The notes below the pieces were generated by a model. The model did no database searches. It was not told where the DNA came from and was given only the letters and a program-made list of their open reading frames with translations. Below are positions 1 through 11,300 of a stretch of 64,000 nt of DNA, in pieces (the stretch's first letter is position 1; each line of letters begins with the position of its first letter). The position numbers and the translations under genes are program-made. Source of the stretch: Owenia fusiformis (lineage: Eukaryota > Annelida > Polychaeta > Sabellida > Oweniidae); NCBI GenBank assembly GCA_903813345.2, contig CAIIXF020000007.1:12333031-12397030 (forward strand). Reading direction: 5' to 3'.

Positions 1-900
1 ACAGGTATTCACTGAAAATAGAATTAAATATTTGTTTTATTATTCACTAATATATTCCTCACTTACATTAATGGAACAACAAACTATTGATGTCTGATAA
101 ACCATAACAATGTTATCCCAGGACTACATTAACTTGAAATTACACGGAACAAAGTCGTGACTAGTGAATATCATTTAATATTTAACGGATGTCACATGAC
201 TTCCTTTGAATATCGCTTGTTATCCCATGGTTGCAAGGATATAGATCGAATATCACATGAAGATATACTTGATATGTGGATCAAGATATCATATTTTAGC
301 AAAAAATTCACAAACCATCGAATATCACTTTTAAACTATCGAATATCACGTCTTAAAAAGTGATATTCGATGGTTTGAAAAGTGATATTCGATAGTTTTA
401 AGTGATATTCGATGGTTTCGAATTTTTTCAAAAAAATTTCTTTTTACATTCTTTAATTATTTTCAAAAATAATTTTAAAAAATGAAAAATTTCAAAAAAC
501 ATTTTTTTCACAATTTTTTTCAATTATTTTTCCAAATTTTCTCTCAAATTTTATTTTTCAACTTTTTTCGCTGATGATGATTTCCCATGGGATAAACGGA
601 CAATCCTATGCTTTTTCAAAAATATCAATTATATCCACTCATGGATACAAATATCTTCACTCATTCGCTGCGCTCACTCATGAAGATATCAATATCCACT
701 CGTGGATATAAATGATATTTTTTCAAAACCATAGGATATTCCTATATTATTTTTAGTCACGTGTGGGACATGGACTTATCAGAGAGTGAGAAATATGTTA
801 TTTTTTCGTCATGTATATTACATAGACAAATCAGAGAGTGAGGATGTCTTATAAACATTGTTATAATTATAATATTTAGACTGCATGATTACATAATATT
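1..900. repeat. AT-rich region with short palindromes
   Basis: No gene is visible. Around 296-420 the word GTGATATTCGATGGTTT or close variants occurs several times in both orientations, so the stretch can fold on itself. Around 590-745 there is a second inverted arrangement built on TATCCACTCATGGATA and CTCATGAAGATATC words, flanked by CCTATG/CATAGG. These look like remnants of a foldback or MITE-type repeat. No ends or target duplication could be fixed. Confidence 0.5.
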
Positions 901-1484
901 TCACTGATTTCATTTTAAGAGAGGCACTATATCAACAACTTACATATAAAATGTGAAGAATCCAATATTCTAGTAAGACATAAATTACAATGTAAAGCAA
1001 CATATGAAGATGCTTTGGATGCATTGATTCACTTTCTAGTGCTACATGTTTCCAACTTAATGCTGCAAAATGATTACATCGACTATGCCTGCTTTCCTCT
1101 ATTTTGAAGGGGTAGGGCACTATAACGTCATATTTAAATTACAAAATAGTGATTCAGCATTATATAGTTGTATTACAATATTACACAAACCTTGGAAATG
1201 TTCTTGGAATACTATTTTGAGCTGTTTAAGCTGTCAACTTTTGCCTGAAGCTACAAATGCAAATTAGACGAAACTTAAAAATGTTCATTTTCAGATCAAA
1301 ATTGACGCAAAAAGTTCAATATCTCTGGATTCAGTTGTCATATATTGATGTATTATGACTTGTTAGAAAGGTCTTCTTACATATTTTATGGATCAGAATA
1401 TCAAATTTATTCAACTTCACATGGCCCTGATACAGCATTTTGATTGTGTGTGGCTGTATCCATGGTGACCTTTAACTCACTCAG

Positions 1485-1685
1485 AAATGGGTTAAACCCC
1501 AAAATTGGCAACTCTTAAGGACTCATAATGTTTCAGAGGGTCCAAAGGAACATTTTGACAAAGGTTTCATTGATGTACTCGAGATGTCATTTAAAACTAA
1601 TTTTAGGGGCATTTCAAAAAGCGCACCCTGGTGATAGCCCCAAATTTGTCACTTAAGAGTTGCCTTTTTGGGGATGTTAGACCCA
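1485..1685. repeat. Short inverted repeat
   Basis: Arms GGCAACTCTTAAG (about 1508) and CTTAAGAGTTGCC (about 1652), extended by CCCCAAAA/TTTTGGGG, form an imperfect inverted repeat of about 200 bp. It may be a small TIR element. The flanking 860-1485 stretch shows no gene or recognisable repeat. Confidence 0.4.
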
Positions 1686-1774
1686 CATCTACTAATTACA
1701 GGCCTCAAACCTTTTGTACTCGAGATGTCTTATAAATGTTTGCTAGCTCCTAGAGTATATCGTACATACAAACT

Positions 1775-2410
1775 CCACATACACAATGACCCTTTGGGCA
1801 GCACCTCGGAGGTGTCCCGGACTTATGATCGGATCATAATCCTGGCATACAAAGCCATATATCATTAATATTCTATAATCAACTTCTAAATCCCTCAGAG
1901 GTTAACGTTTTATATCAAATATTGTGCAGATGCCCCAGAGGCGAAATTCAGTAATAGTCCAATGACATGATCTTAATCCCGGCATTTAAACCATATCATT
2001 AATATTATTTTCTAATTCTTCTAAAATGGATTATTCCTCAGAGGTAAACTGATAATATAAAACAATCCTTATCTACAGATGCCCCGGAGGCAAAATTCAA
2101 TAATATTACACAATGACCCTTTGGGCAGCACCTCGGAGGTGTCCCGGACTTATGATCGGATCATAATCCTGGCATACAAAGCCATATATCATTAATATTC
2201 TGTAATCAACTTCTTAATCCCTCAGAGGAACTTCTAAAGTGGATTATTCCTCAGAGGTAAACAGTCATATAATATAAAAACAATATTTATCTACAGATGC
2301 CCCGGAGGCAAAATTCAATAATAGTCCAATGATCTTAATCCTGGCATATGAATCCATATTTTGTTAATATTATATTATAAACTTCTAAAGTACACATCCC
2401 TCGGAGGTAA
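1775..2410. repeat. Degenerate tandem repeat with CCTCGGAGG words
   Basis: A block of about 100 bp starting CACAATGACCCTTTGGGCAG occurs at about 1783 and again at about 2106, nearly identical. Between and after the copies the words CCTCAGAGGTAAAC and GCCCCGGAGGCAAAA recur many times. The same words return at 4000-4320 and as single sites near 6590 and 6738, so this is a dispersed repeat family. No coding potential is seen. Confidence 0.6.
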
Positions 2411-3150
2411 ACTTTTAATATTATAGCGTTGCCGGAAGTGATGCATTGTGGGTGATGTGTTAAATAAATGATTACTGATATAAGTACACTAAATGTGTAA
2501 TAATTCTATGAATAAAAGTGCAAAATTTGCCTAAGTGTGTGTACTACCCATAACAATGTGAATATGAAATCACATATAGCAAGTAAAGCAGTTAATTGTA
2601 ATAAAGGTAGCGTGTAGATTTGTTTGCATTGATATTTACATTTGTGATTATGTAAAATGTAATTAAGCCTCATAAAGAGGCATGAAGCTTTTATGTATTT
2701 TGTAACATTGTAATTGTTGGATGAAAAGAAAGTATATCTTCAGCTATTTATTGAGCTGTACGTCCATCAAATGTATCTCTTCTGTCTCACTGAGGAATCA
2801 TTGAAGTGGTAATGTGAGATATACACATAGTTTATAGGTCTCGAGCATATGCAGGCATCATAAAATGCATTACGTCCATGACAGGCGCCTCGTCACAGAC
2901 TGACATCAAAGTGGATTCCTGGTAAGATCCGTGCCCTCAGCTAGTCATCTCATCAATTAACATCATCATAGAAATCCTGGTTCATCAAAGACTTGGAAAT
3001 ATACCTCGCATATACTGGGCCCTGGAGATGCGATATTATGAAACAGTGGCTTCAAGTTTCTAGAGCATTACTCTGCTGAGTGAAGTACTAATATAGGATG
3101 CTGAATTTTACAACACTTGTTGAATAATTTGACAAGGCCTTTAAATACGT
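2411..3150. other. No gene seen
   Basis: I see no exon with homology and no clear repeat here, only AT-rich single-copy-looking sequence. Confidence 0.4.
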
Positions 3151-3154
3151 GAGT

Positions 3155-3415
3155 GTTACATGGGACCTTTAAATACTGAATTGTCAAATATCCTTGTACA
3201 GGATATAAATTAATACAGGGCCTTTAAGTGATTTGACAAATATCCTTGGACAGGATACGAATTTATACAGGGCCTTTAATTGACAAATATCCTTGGACAG
3301 GATACGAATTTATACAGGGCCTTTAATTGACAAATATCCTTGGACAGGATAATCATATGAAATAAATTCACACGGGGTCTTTAAATATTCTTGTACAGAA
3401 TATATTATGTGAAGA
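3155..3415. repeat. Minisatellite, about 50 bp unit
   Basis: About five head-to-tail copies of a unit carrying AAATATCCTTGGACAGGATA and ATACAGGGCCTTTAA. The middle copies are almost identical and the outer ones diverged, the usual pattern of a small minisatellite. Confidence 0.75.
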
Positions 3416-3689
3416 CATCGCCATCTGGTCGTTTGGCTCAAGCATCAACCCCGGGTGTTGGTTTTCATCGAAGATCCCCGGGTGATTTCTATCTTTCCTT
3501 TTCCATCCTTATTTCTCATAGAAAACACCAACAAAACTGAATTTAACTTTCTATATACATCTATTTACACTCTATATACGTTTTCCCACCCCCCTAGTAC
3601 ATAATTCGTGTTAGGTCGTTACATTCTAGCTCAAATTCTACGGAGTTCAAAGTTTTCCAACTTCCCGCTCGAAAAAGTGTTTTCTCTCT

Positions 3690-3785
3690 CTTTTGCGCAT
3701 TGCGCATGTCCAAGACGCCACAAATGGCAATTGACGCACCGCGCATGCGTCCCGGAAGTTAAGAAAGTCTAAACTTCCGGTAAAA
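3690..3785. promoter_or_regulatory. NRF1/ETS-like motif cluster
   Basis: Within 90 bp there is TGCGCATTGCGCATG, the NRF1-type palindrome GCGCATGCGT at 3741-3750, and two opposed ETS-type sites, CCGGAAGTT at 3752 and AACTTCCGG at 3772. The surrounding DNA is much more AT-rich. In animals such clusters mark TATA-less housekeeping promoters. No first exon could be recognised on either side, so promoter function is inference only. The rest of 3416-3990 holds nothing recognisable. Confidence 0.3.
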
Positions 3786-3989
3786 ACAAACGTGAACATT
3801 TTATGTTTACACTTGAAAATGAGAAGATAGTAAGAGATTACATTAATATAAAATGATATAAGAATGCTGAAATATAATGCAAATACATGATTGAACTAAT
3901 GAATTGAACAGTCGAAGGTAAGAAAGTATGACACGTAAAAGATCGAGTGAAATGAATTTGTAAATTTTCTGAATTCCTTAAAATGCTAC

Positions 3990-4320
3990 AATATTACTTA
4001 TGCACAGATGCCCCGATGGGCAAACTTAAATAATAGTTCAATTGATCTGATCATAATCCTGGCATACAAAACATTTTGTAAATATTATATTTTCAACTTC
4101 TAAAGTAGATTATTCCTCAGAGGTAAACTTTTAATATTAAACAATCCTTATCTACATATGCCCCGGAGGCAAAATTCAATAATAGTCCAAGGATCTGATC
4201 AGAATCCTGGCATATGTTAAGATTTTATTAACTTCTAAAGTACGTGTTCTCCAGAGGTAAACTTATAATACCAAATATTCTCAAGATGCTCCTGAGGCAA
4301 AAACTCCATAATAGTCCATT
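3990..4320. repeat. Second block of the CCTCGGAGG-type repeat
   Basis: This block carries the GCCCCGGAGGCAAAATTC, ATAATAGTCCAA and AATCCTGGCATA words of 1775-2410 in the same order and orientation, but more diverged. Confidence 0.55.
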
Positions 4321-4349
4321 AGTCTAGAATAGGTATGTATAAAATAAAA

Positions 4350-5190
4350 TGACATCTTACATTTTGACGAGCACCTTAACCATGGTTATCAAATGAAAGA
4401 TAAAGGGTTTCTTTATTGATACTGAGATTTGCCAAGATGAAAAAGGTGTCGAAGTGACTTTTTGGGTAAAAATGTGTTTTTTGCAAATTTTTTTTTTAAA
4501 TTAATAAAAAATATATTTTGAAAACTTATTATATAAAATACAGTCTAGTTGACTCTCGAAAGTCGAAATATATAATGTTTAATCAACTTGGGGGGATTTT
4601 GGGACCTTAATAGTTTTTTCTTTGGGATTTGCATGCAATATCAACTAAAACGAGTGTGTTCAAACTATGATGACAACGTTAACACATTTTGACGAGCAGC
4701 TTAATCATGGTTAATAATTGAAAGGTAAAGGGTTCCTTTATTGATACTGAGATTTGCCAAGATGAAATTAGTGTCAAAGTGAGTTTTTGGGTAAAAAATG
4801 CGTTTTTTGCAAAAACAAAATAAAATTGATAAAAAAATATTTTTGAAAATTTATTATATGAAATACAATATAGTTGACTCTCAAAAGTCAAAATATATCA
4901 TGTTTAATCAACTAGGGGGATTTTGGGAGCTTAATATTTTTTCTTTGTGATTTGCATGCAATATCGACTAAAACGAGTGTGTTCAAAATATGATGAAAAC
5001 GTTAACACATTTTGATGAGCAGCTTGACCATGGTTAATAATTGAAAGGTAAAGGGTTCCTTTATTGATACTGAGATTTGCCAAGATGAAATAGGTGTCGA
5101 AGTGAGTTTTTGGGTAAAAAATGTGTTTTTTGCAAAAATAATTTTATGTTAAAAAGAACATTTTTAGAAAAATTATTATATGAAATACAG
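4350..5190. repeat. Three tandem copies of a ~325 bp repeat
   Basis: Copies begin near 4362, 4685 and 5005 with ACATTTTGACGAGCA. Each contains TTTATTGATACTGAGATTTG followed by CCAAGATGAAA. Copies two and three are closer to each other. A diverged copy of the same module lies in reverse orientation at about 6375-6540. The ORF that can be drawn through copy two on the minus strand is an accident of AT-rich sequence. Confidence 0.65.
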
Positions 5191-5199
5191 TCTAGTTGA

Positions 5200-8176
5200 T
5201 CTCAACCCCACCCAAAAATACAACCAAAAAGAGATGAGAGGTTTAGAATGCTTTTTGAAGTTTCTAGCTCAATTTTGAAGGAGGTTGCACCAATTTTTAA
5301 ATGATTTTTTAAGTGATGTAGCGTATATCTACAATTAATATTTTAATATATCCTATATTACAAGAAGATACGTGGTCAATGAAATTTGTAAAAAATGATC
5401 ATAAATAGAGAATTCTTTGATACAAAATTATCTTTAAAATACTTCTCTCAATCAAATTATCACTAACACTGAAAGCATCACCATTAACAATGTTAATTGT
5501 TGATTCAAATAGTATTTAATGTTAACAATTAGCAAAGATTTGAACTGCATCGATCTGTTATCATATTTGCACCCAGCAGTACATTTGATCCTAGACACTG
5601 GGCTCATTGGCACTGACCAATAAGCTTTGCATTCCATTGTGCAGTGTATGTCTGGTATGAATGTAGAACTCATGATTAATACAAGTACATTTGACGTATA
5701 TTTTAATCTGATTTTCACCTTCATCTTCTATTTCATAATTATTCTCATTTATTTATTGACTGTAATTTCAATGGTACCATAAATTTTAAATATCAAGCAT
5801 GTTACGGAAACTCTTTGTTACAGTCTTAGCACACAAGTCAAGATCAAGACCAAGTATCCTCTTAGCTTGGTGCATCAAAATATCCCTTCTTAATTGCACT
5901 GTTGTGTGTCTAGCTCAGGCTACTCAGTATGTGTGAGAAGATGTTTACTCAAGTAGAGGGGGAGGGGTCACAGAGGCTTGAAGCTAGACTACCTTATTTA
6001 ACACATAATACAACTTGACTTGATTATGGGTTACTTACAGTATAGTAAAATAACCATTTGGTATATCAAATAAGCATGTACTTTTATGTGTTAACAGACT
6101 TATAAATAAGTACCTCCCTTAAGAGAGAATCTAAGGAGCAGACATTGCTGCAATGCTGTAGTGTGATTCTGATTATTGGTTTACTAGTTCAGTAAAATCA
6201 ATCAAAGCAGATTGAGTACTGTAATCTATGGATTTTTCAAAACACTGGCACATGTCCAGCATGAAACAATTGACACATTGACCATAGCTGTTTTGGCATT
6301 TATGTGGTGATCAACACTGGTTGTATTGATTGAACTAGTTAAGAAATGAGGAATGCTATACTAATTAATCGTCTAATTAGTGCCTTTCGACACCTCGGTC
6401 ACTTTGGCAAATCTCACAAATCGTTTGTACGATATAAAGGATTACTTTGATACAGGTCTCTAGGGTGCTCGCCAAAATGTAAGAACTCTCTCTTTCTAGA
6501 GGCTTTTATTTTGAAAATATTCTAGACTACATTATTGATTCATGGGACTTAATTCTTTTGACAAATTTCAAAATGAAATCATTATTTAGCCTCGGAGGCA
6601 AATATCTCAAATCTTATAATGTATAAATAGTAATCTTTTATAGCTCCACAAACGTCTTAGAGACGAGTCTCGTCTGAAATTATAAATAATCAAATATATG
6701 GTCACTCCTTGCCCAAACATTAAAATCGTTCCATATGCCTCGGAGGCAAAGCTTTTTATCCAGCTTTTTATCTCAGTTATGAATTATTGTAAATAATTTA
6801 CATTTTATATTCATGTGGTTTCGGAAACCTTGCTTACATACTCTGTATACAATTTCTTAGTATTATATTTACAGTACTTATGCCCTGTAGGCTGATAATT
6901 GAATTCTTTGATGCCAACCTCGCGGCGACCCCTTTTGCAAAGTGCGAAAGGTACCTTGTACATTTTGTTTTTTATATACAAGGAGGTCCACCTACCCCTA
7001 AGATGAAATTGGCGTTTGTAGGATTTAAGAATTCGAAACACACAATTTACTTAAAACAAAAACTATTTCTAACTTTATATCAAAGTAAAAATACATTTGA
7101 CAAAATATTTTAAAACAGTTAACCTTAAAGTTGTTTGGTAAATTTAGCAAATGCTGCCGTGTTAGCGTCACAAAGCCGAATGACTCAAAACCTATTTCCT
7201 AAACATAAATCACTCACAACTCATTCAATCAATACCACCGTTTGTCGTCACTTAAATAGAACAGAACATACTCAAATATACACCCCCGTAACAAACTATA
7301 GAACACCTTCTCCAAATCTGATATCAAAACAGTGTGAAGTACCTGTATTAAATAATTTTCAAACTTATTCGCTATGCTCAATCGTTAGAAAATATCATTA
7401 CCGTTAATTTTCCTCGATTTCCTCGAAACCAGTCAAAGTTTTCTCCTGATGACCATTAGTCTACATGGTGACTTATTGTGTTTTATGGATTATGGCGACG
7501 GCTTTGCGAATGGATGTTGACCCTTTGAATTGCCTATGGACTTTGAGACTGGATTTCATCTATCCCACGTCATTTATGACTGAATGCTCTTTTATGAGTA
7601 CTATATCTACAACTATTTTTGATGCTATGATGATCGGATATCAATATTTTGTATTGTAATAACTTCAGGATAAATGAAATGTGTTCTGGTCCTTGATCGT
7701 GATATTTGCTCTCGATTGGAGGGCTAAAGAAGGGGGATGCTAGACATTATTTCTTTTCACGTTCGATCATGGTTTTGGGATATACAGTAAGAGCGTATTT
7801 TCTCAATGGCAGGTTTAAACAGGTTTCTTTACAGTTTTTGGTCCTCACCCTTTGGCACTTGTGCTGAGATAATTATATTCTTATGTGCTCAAAAATGAAA
7901 AATATTAAATATAGGCTATTACCATTGATTTGTCATAGCAGTAAGCTAAAATTGAAATCCAATGCGCGCGCAAAGTTGGTATTTTGTGATTCCATATTAC
8001 CAATATTGACTTTGAGCGTGTCGATTTAAATCATACAAATATAAAACCTGTCTGTCGCCGAACATAATTGGATGTGAGGGTTGATTCCACTGTATATTTT
8101 ATAACATATCTAAAAATCTTACCTTATAAAAATGCATAATATGGCCTTCCATGCGTTTCTTTAATTTGCTATTTAG
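5200..8176. other. No recognisable gene upstream of the cyclase exons
   Basis: I looked here for earlier exons of the guanylate cyclase (extracellular domain, transmembrane helix, first part of the kinase-homology domain) and found none. The open frames at 6811-7113, 7135-7407 and 7465-7659 have no recognisable domain. At 6375-6540 there is an inverted, diverged copy of the 4350-5190 module. TGCCTCGGAGGCAAA sites occur at about 6590 and 6738. Confidence 0.4.
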
Positions 8177-8329
8177 ATATTCTCTATAAAAGTCCAGAAG
8201 AGCTCTTTGAAGAAAGACCCGCTTTTATAAATAAGAAAGCATCTGATGTGTATAGCTTTGGAATACTAGCACAAGAGATTGTTAACAGAAGAGGAACATG
8301 GTATCTCAAAACTGAAATTGACGTTGAGG
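8177..8329 (+). CDS. Guanylate cyclase exon: kinase-homology domain, ASDVYSFG segment
   Basis: The exon opens after TTTAG and ends before GTGAGT. It encodes YKSPEELF, then [15 protein letters not shown], the counterpart of the APE and DVWSFG regions of protein kinases. The preceding exon should carry the kinase-homology activation-loop equivalent; I could not find it in the upstream 8 kb. Confidence 0.88.
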
Positions 8330-11300
8330 GTGAGTAATATGTTGCTCAAAGCGTGTGCACATTTGTTCACTAGGTTTATGGAAACCGGGATGGAAACGTT
8401 TTGTGTGATTGGGTCATGCCCATTTAGGTTATCCTCCCCCAGTGTTATGTGCTATGGGGTGGCAACGTTTTTGTTATTTATCCATGCTTATTTTCACACA
8501 TCAATCGATCTATCTTCATAGTTTGAAAAATAAGATGTGTGTTGTACCTATCGTCATTGCAGATTCTAAGTATGTTGATTGGGCAATAGCAGTAAAATAT
8601 GTTAAAATGGCATACAGTATCTCGGAACAGGCAATATCAACTTATCTATAAGTAATACATTATGGCATGTTTTACACTTGTATACTTGCCTAAAGTTTGC
8701 ACTATGTGTATCAGAGATTCTGAAGTTGTTGAAGAACCCGATGACGTGTCACAAGATAAGGCCAGATTTCGATGAAGACGTTTGTTCCGAATCACTGCAA
8801 GATATTATTAGAAGATGTTGGAGTCACACGATCGAAAAGAGGCCCACAGTGGATGAGCTCAGTGTTGATATAAAGAACACTGCATATAAAGGGTATGGAT
8901 AAAGTCACTTTCAATTTATAGATACTTATAAATCAATCAATTCAATTGACAAGATTTAAGAATTCAATTGACAAGTGGCACAGAGATGAAATCTTCACTG
9001 AAATTGAAATTATATGATCAACTTATCAAACCTGTCGCTTTATACGGTTCGGAAATATGTTGTAATGATATATATACCAAGTGTGACTGCTAACTAATCG
9101 AGATATTGAACAGAAATACATATCATATTCGATTCAAAAATTTGTTTTCGGGGTTCATAGAAAAGCCACAAACATGGAAGTAAGAGGAGAATTGGGAAGC
9201 TGGTATTATAAAAAGACAAATTAAATACCTCGGTCATTTAGAGTTGAGTACAAATGGGAGTTTACTAAACGATTCATTAATTATGAGTAAAAAATAAATC
9301 AACAAACAACACATTTACATGGCACAAACAACTCAAAACTGTACTGTGTCATATTAAAATAAAAATATCTGATGGATTAAATCTTGAAGATAAGGTAAGC
9401 ATAGAGAAGGGCACTAATATGTTTGCTTTAAAGTCAAAAAGAAATTAATAGAGAGGTATCAAGTATATTGGAAGAATCTTATAAGTGGGATTGAGGGGAA
9501 ACTTAGATTATTTAAATAACTAAAAACGCACTTTGGATTTGAACAATACTTTTCAGTGAGGGGAACGTATCAAAAGAATCTGCTGACATGATAAATTATC
9601 TAATGATTGGTAGAGACCGGATTTTTATTGCTATTTTTACTGTTAATGAAAATTGTATGTTGGATGTACGTTTGGCCCTAAAATGGCATCAGTACAAATA
9701 AATTCTATTCTATACATATTACTTATTGAACGCCCTTTGTAAATCGTTAAAACAAATCAGGAAAAAGGAAATAACAGTTTTTGAAATATACTCTAGAATA
9801 TATGTTGCAGTAAAAAGGGTCTCAACATTATGGACAACTTGCTCAACCGAATGGAACAGTACGCCAACAATCTTGAATCTCTGATAGAGGAACGCACTGG
9901 ACAATACCTAGACGAAAAGAAACGAGTAGAGGACCTTCTTCATAGGTTACTCCCCAGGTAGAATGTGTGAAGCAGAATCGCATGTCTTTGAAAAAAATCT
10001 TGTGATATGATCGTATCTTAATCAATTGATCTAAATAGGTTAAGACAATTTTAAATAGCAAGACGAATAACAGTTTGAAAATTGTATTTGTGAAAATCAA
10101 AGTATTGATAAAAAAGCAATTGCAGATCGGATGTAAGATTTTAGTTCGTTTGAAACAGTCCAAATGTGTTCCTGGATGACTTTTGCCTAGGCGGAGTGAA
10201 ATGTAATTGACAATATGAATTCAATATGTATCCTTAAAACGTATTTTGTATTGAAATGGTAGTATTTGTCCAATACTTCAGATCAGTTGCAAAGCAGCTT
10301 CAGACAAAAGGATTTGTGGAACCAGAATCGTATGACTGCGTATCCATCTATTTCTCGGATATTGTGGGATTTACTTCTATATCAGCATCCAGTACTCCTT
10401 TTGAGGTAAAAGCATCAGATCACCCATCCATCCCAACATCTTCCTGCTTACAGATCTTAAAGGCCCAGATATAAAGTTCGAAAATACCTAAACATTCAGT
10501 TTTTAAATACTACACTTTTGTATGTCAAATATTTTTCTGCGTTTTAACAACTTAATATTTTTAGAACTTGATTACATCAAGTAAAATTACAGAGTCAAAG
10601 TGGTTTAAACGTTAGATTGTTTATATTTGTTTTCCATTTCTAGATTGTTAACTTTTTGAACGATCTTTACACAGCGTTTGATGCGATTATCGACGGCTTC
10701 GATGTTTACAAGGTAGGTTCAAGAGATCAATGAAATACAGAGAATGATGAGCGAGGAATAACAGAGACTTCACTTTCTTGATTCACGTTGATGATTTCTA
10801 AATATCCCGCGTGAAATGGATAATCTAGAACAAATAACCATACGAGAACTGCTATATCTGCAGGTGGAGACAATTGGAGACGCGTACATGGTTGTATCTG
10901 GTTTGCCGAATCGCATTTCCAACCACGCTCAAGAGATTTGCCACATGGCTATTGCCCTACTCAACATTGCAAAGACATTCGAAATCAAACACAAAGCTGA
11001 TGAAAGGCTCAAACTAAGAATTGGAATTCACACAGGTATACTGTTTATAATGTGCAATGTGTTTTTCTACACAAAATATTATGTTATTTAGAAATCATGA
11101 ATAGGAAAACTTTATTAAACGTTGCATGCAAAATAGCGTGCATTTCGGTTATTTTGTGAATTCATAGTATTGTTTTATATGTAGGTTCTGTTGTTGTTGG
11201 TGTTGTCGGTCTCAAGATGCCGAGATACTGTCTCTTTGGAGACACTGTCAATACAGCGTCAAGGATGGAGTCAAACGGCGAAGGTAATTGAAAAGTCCCT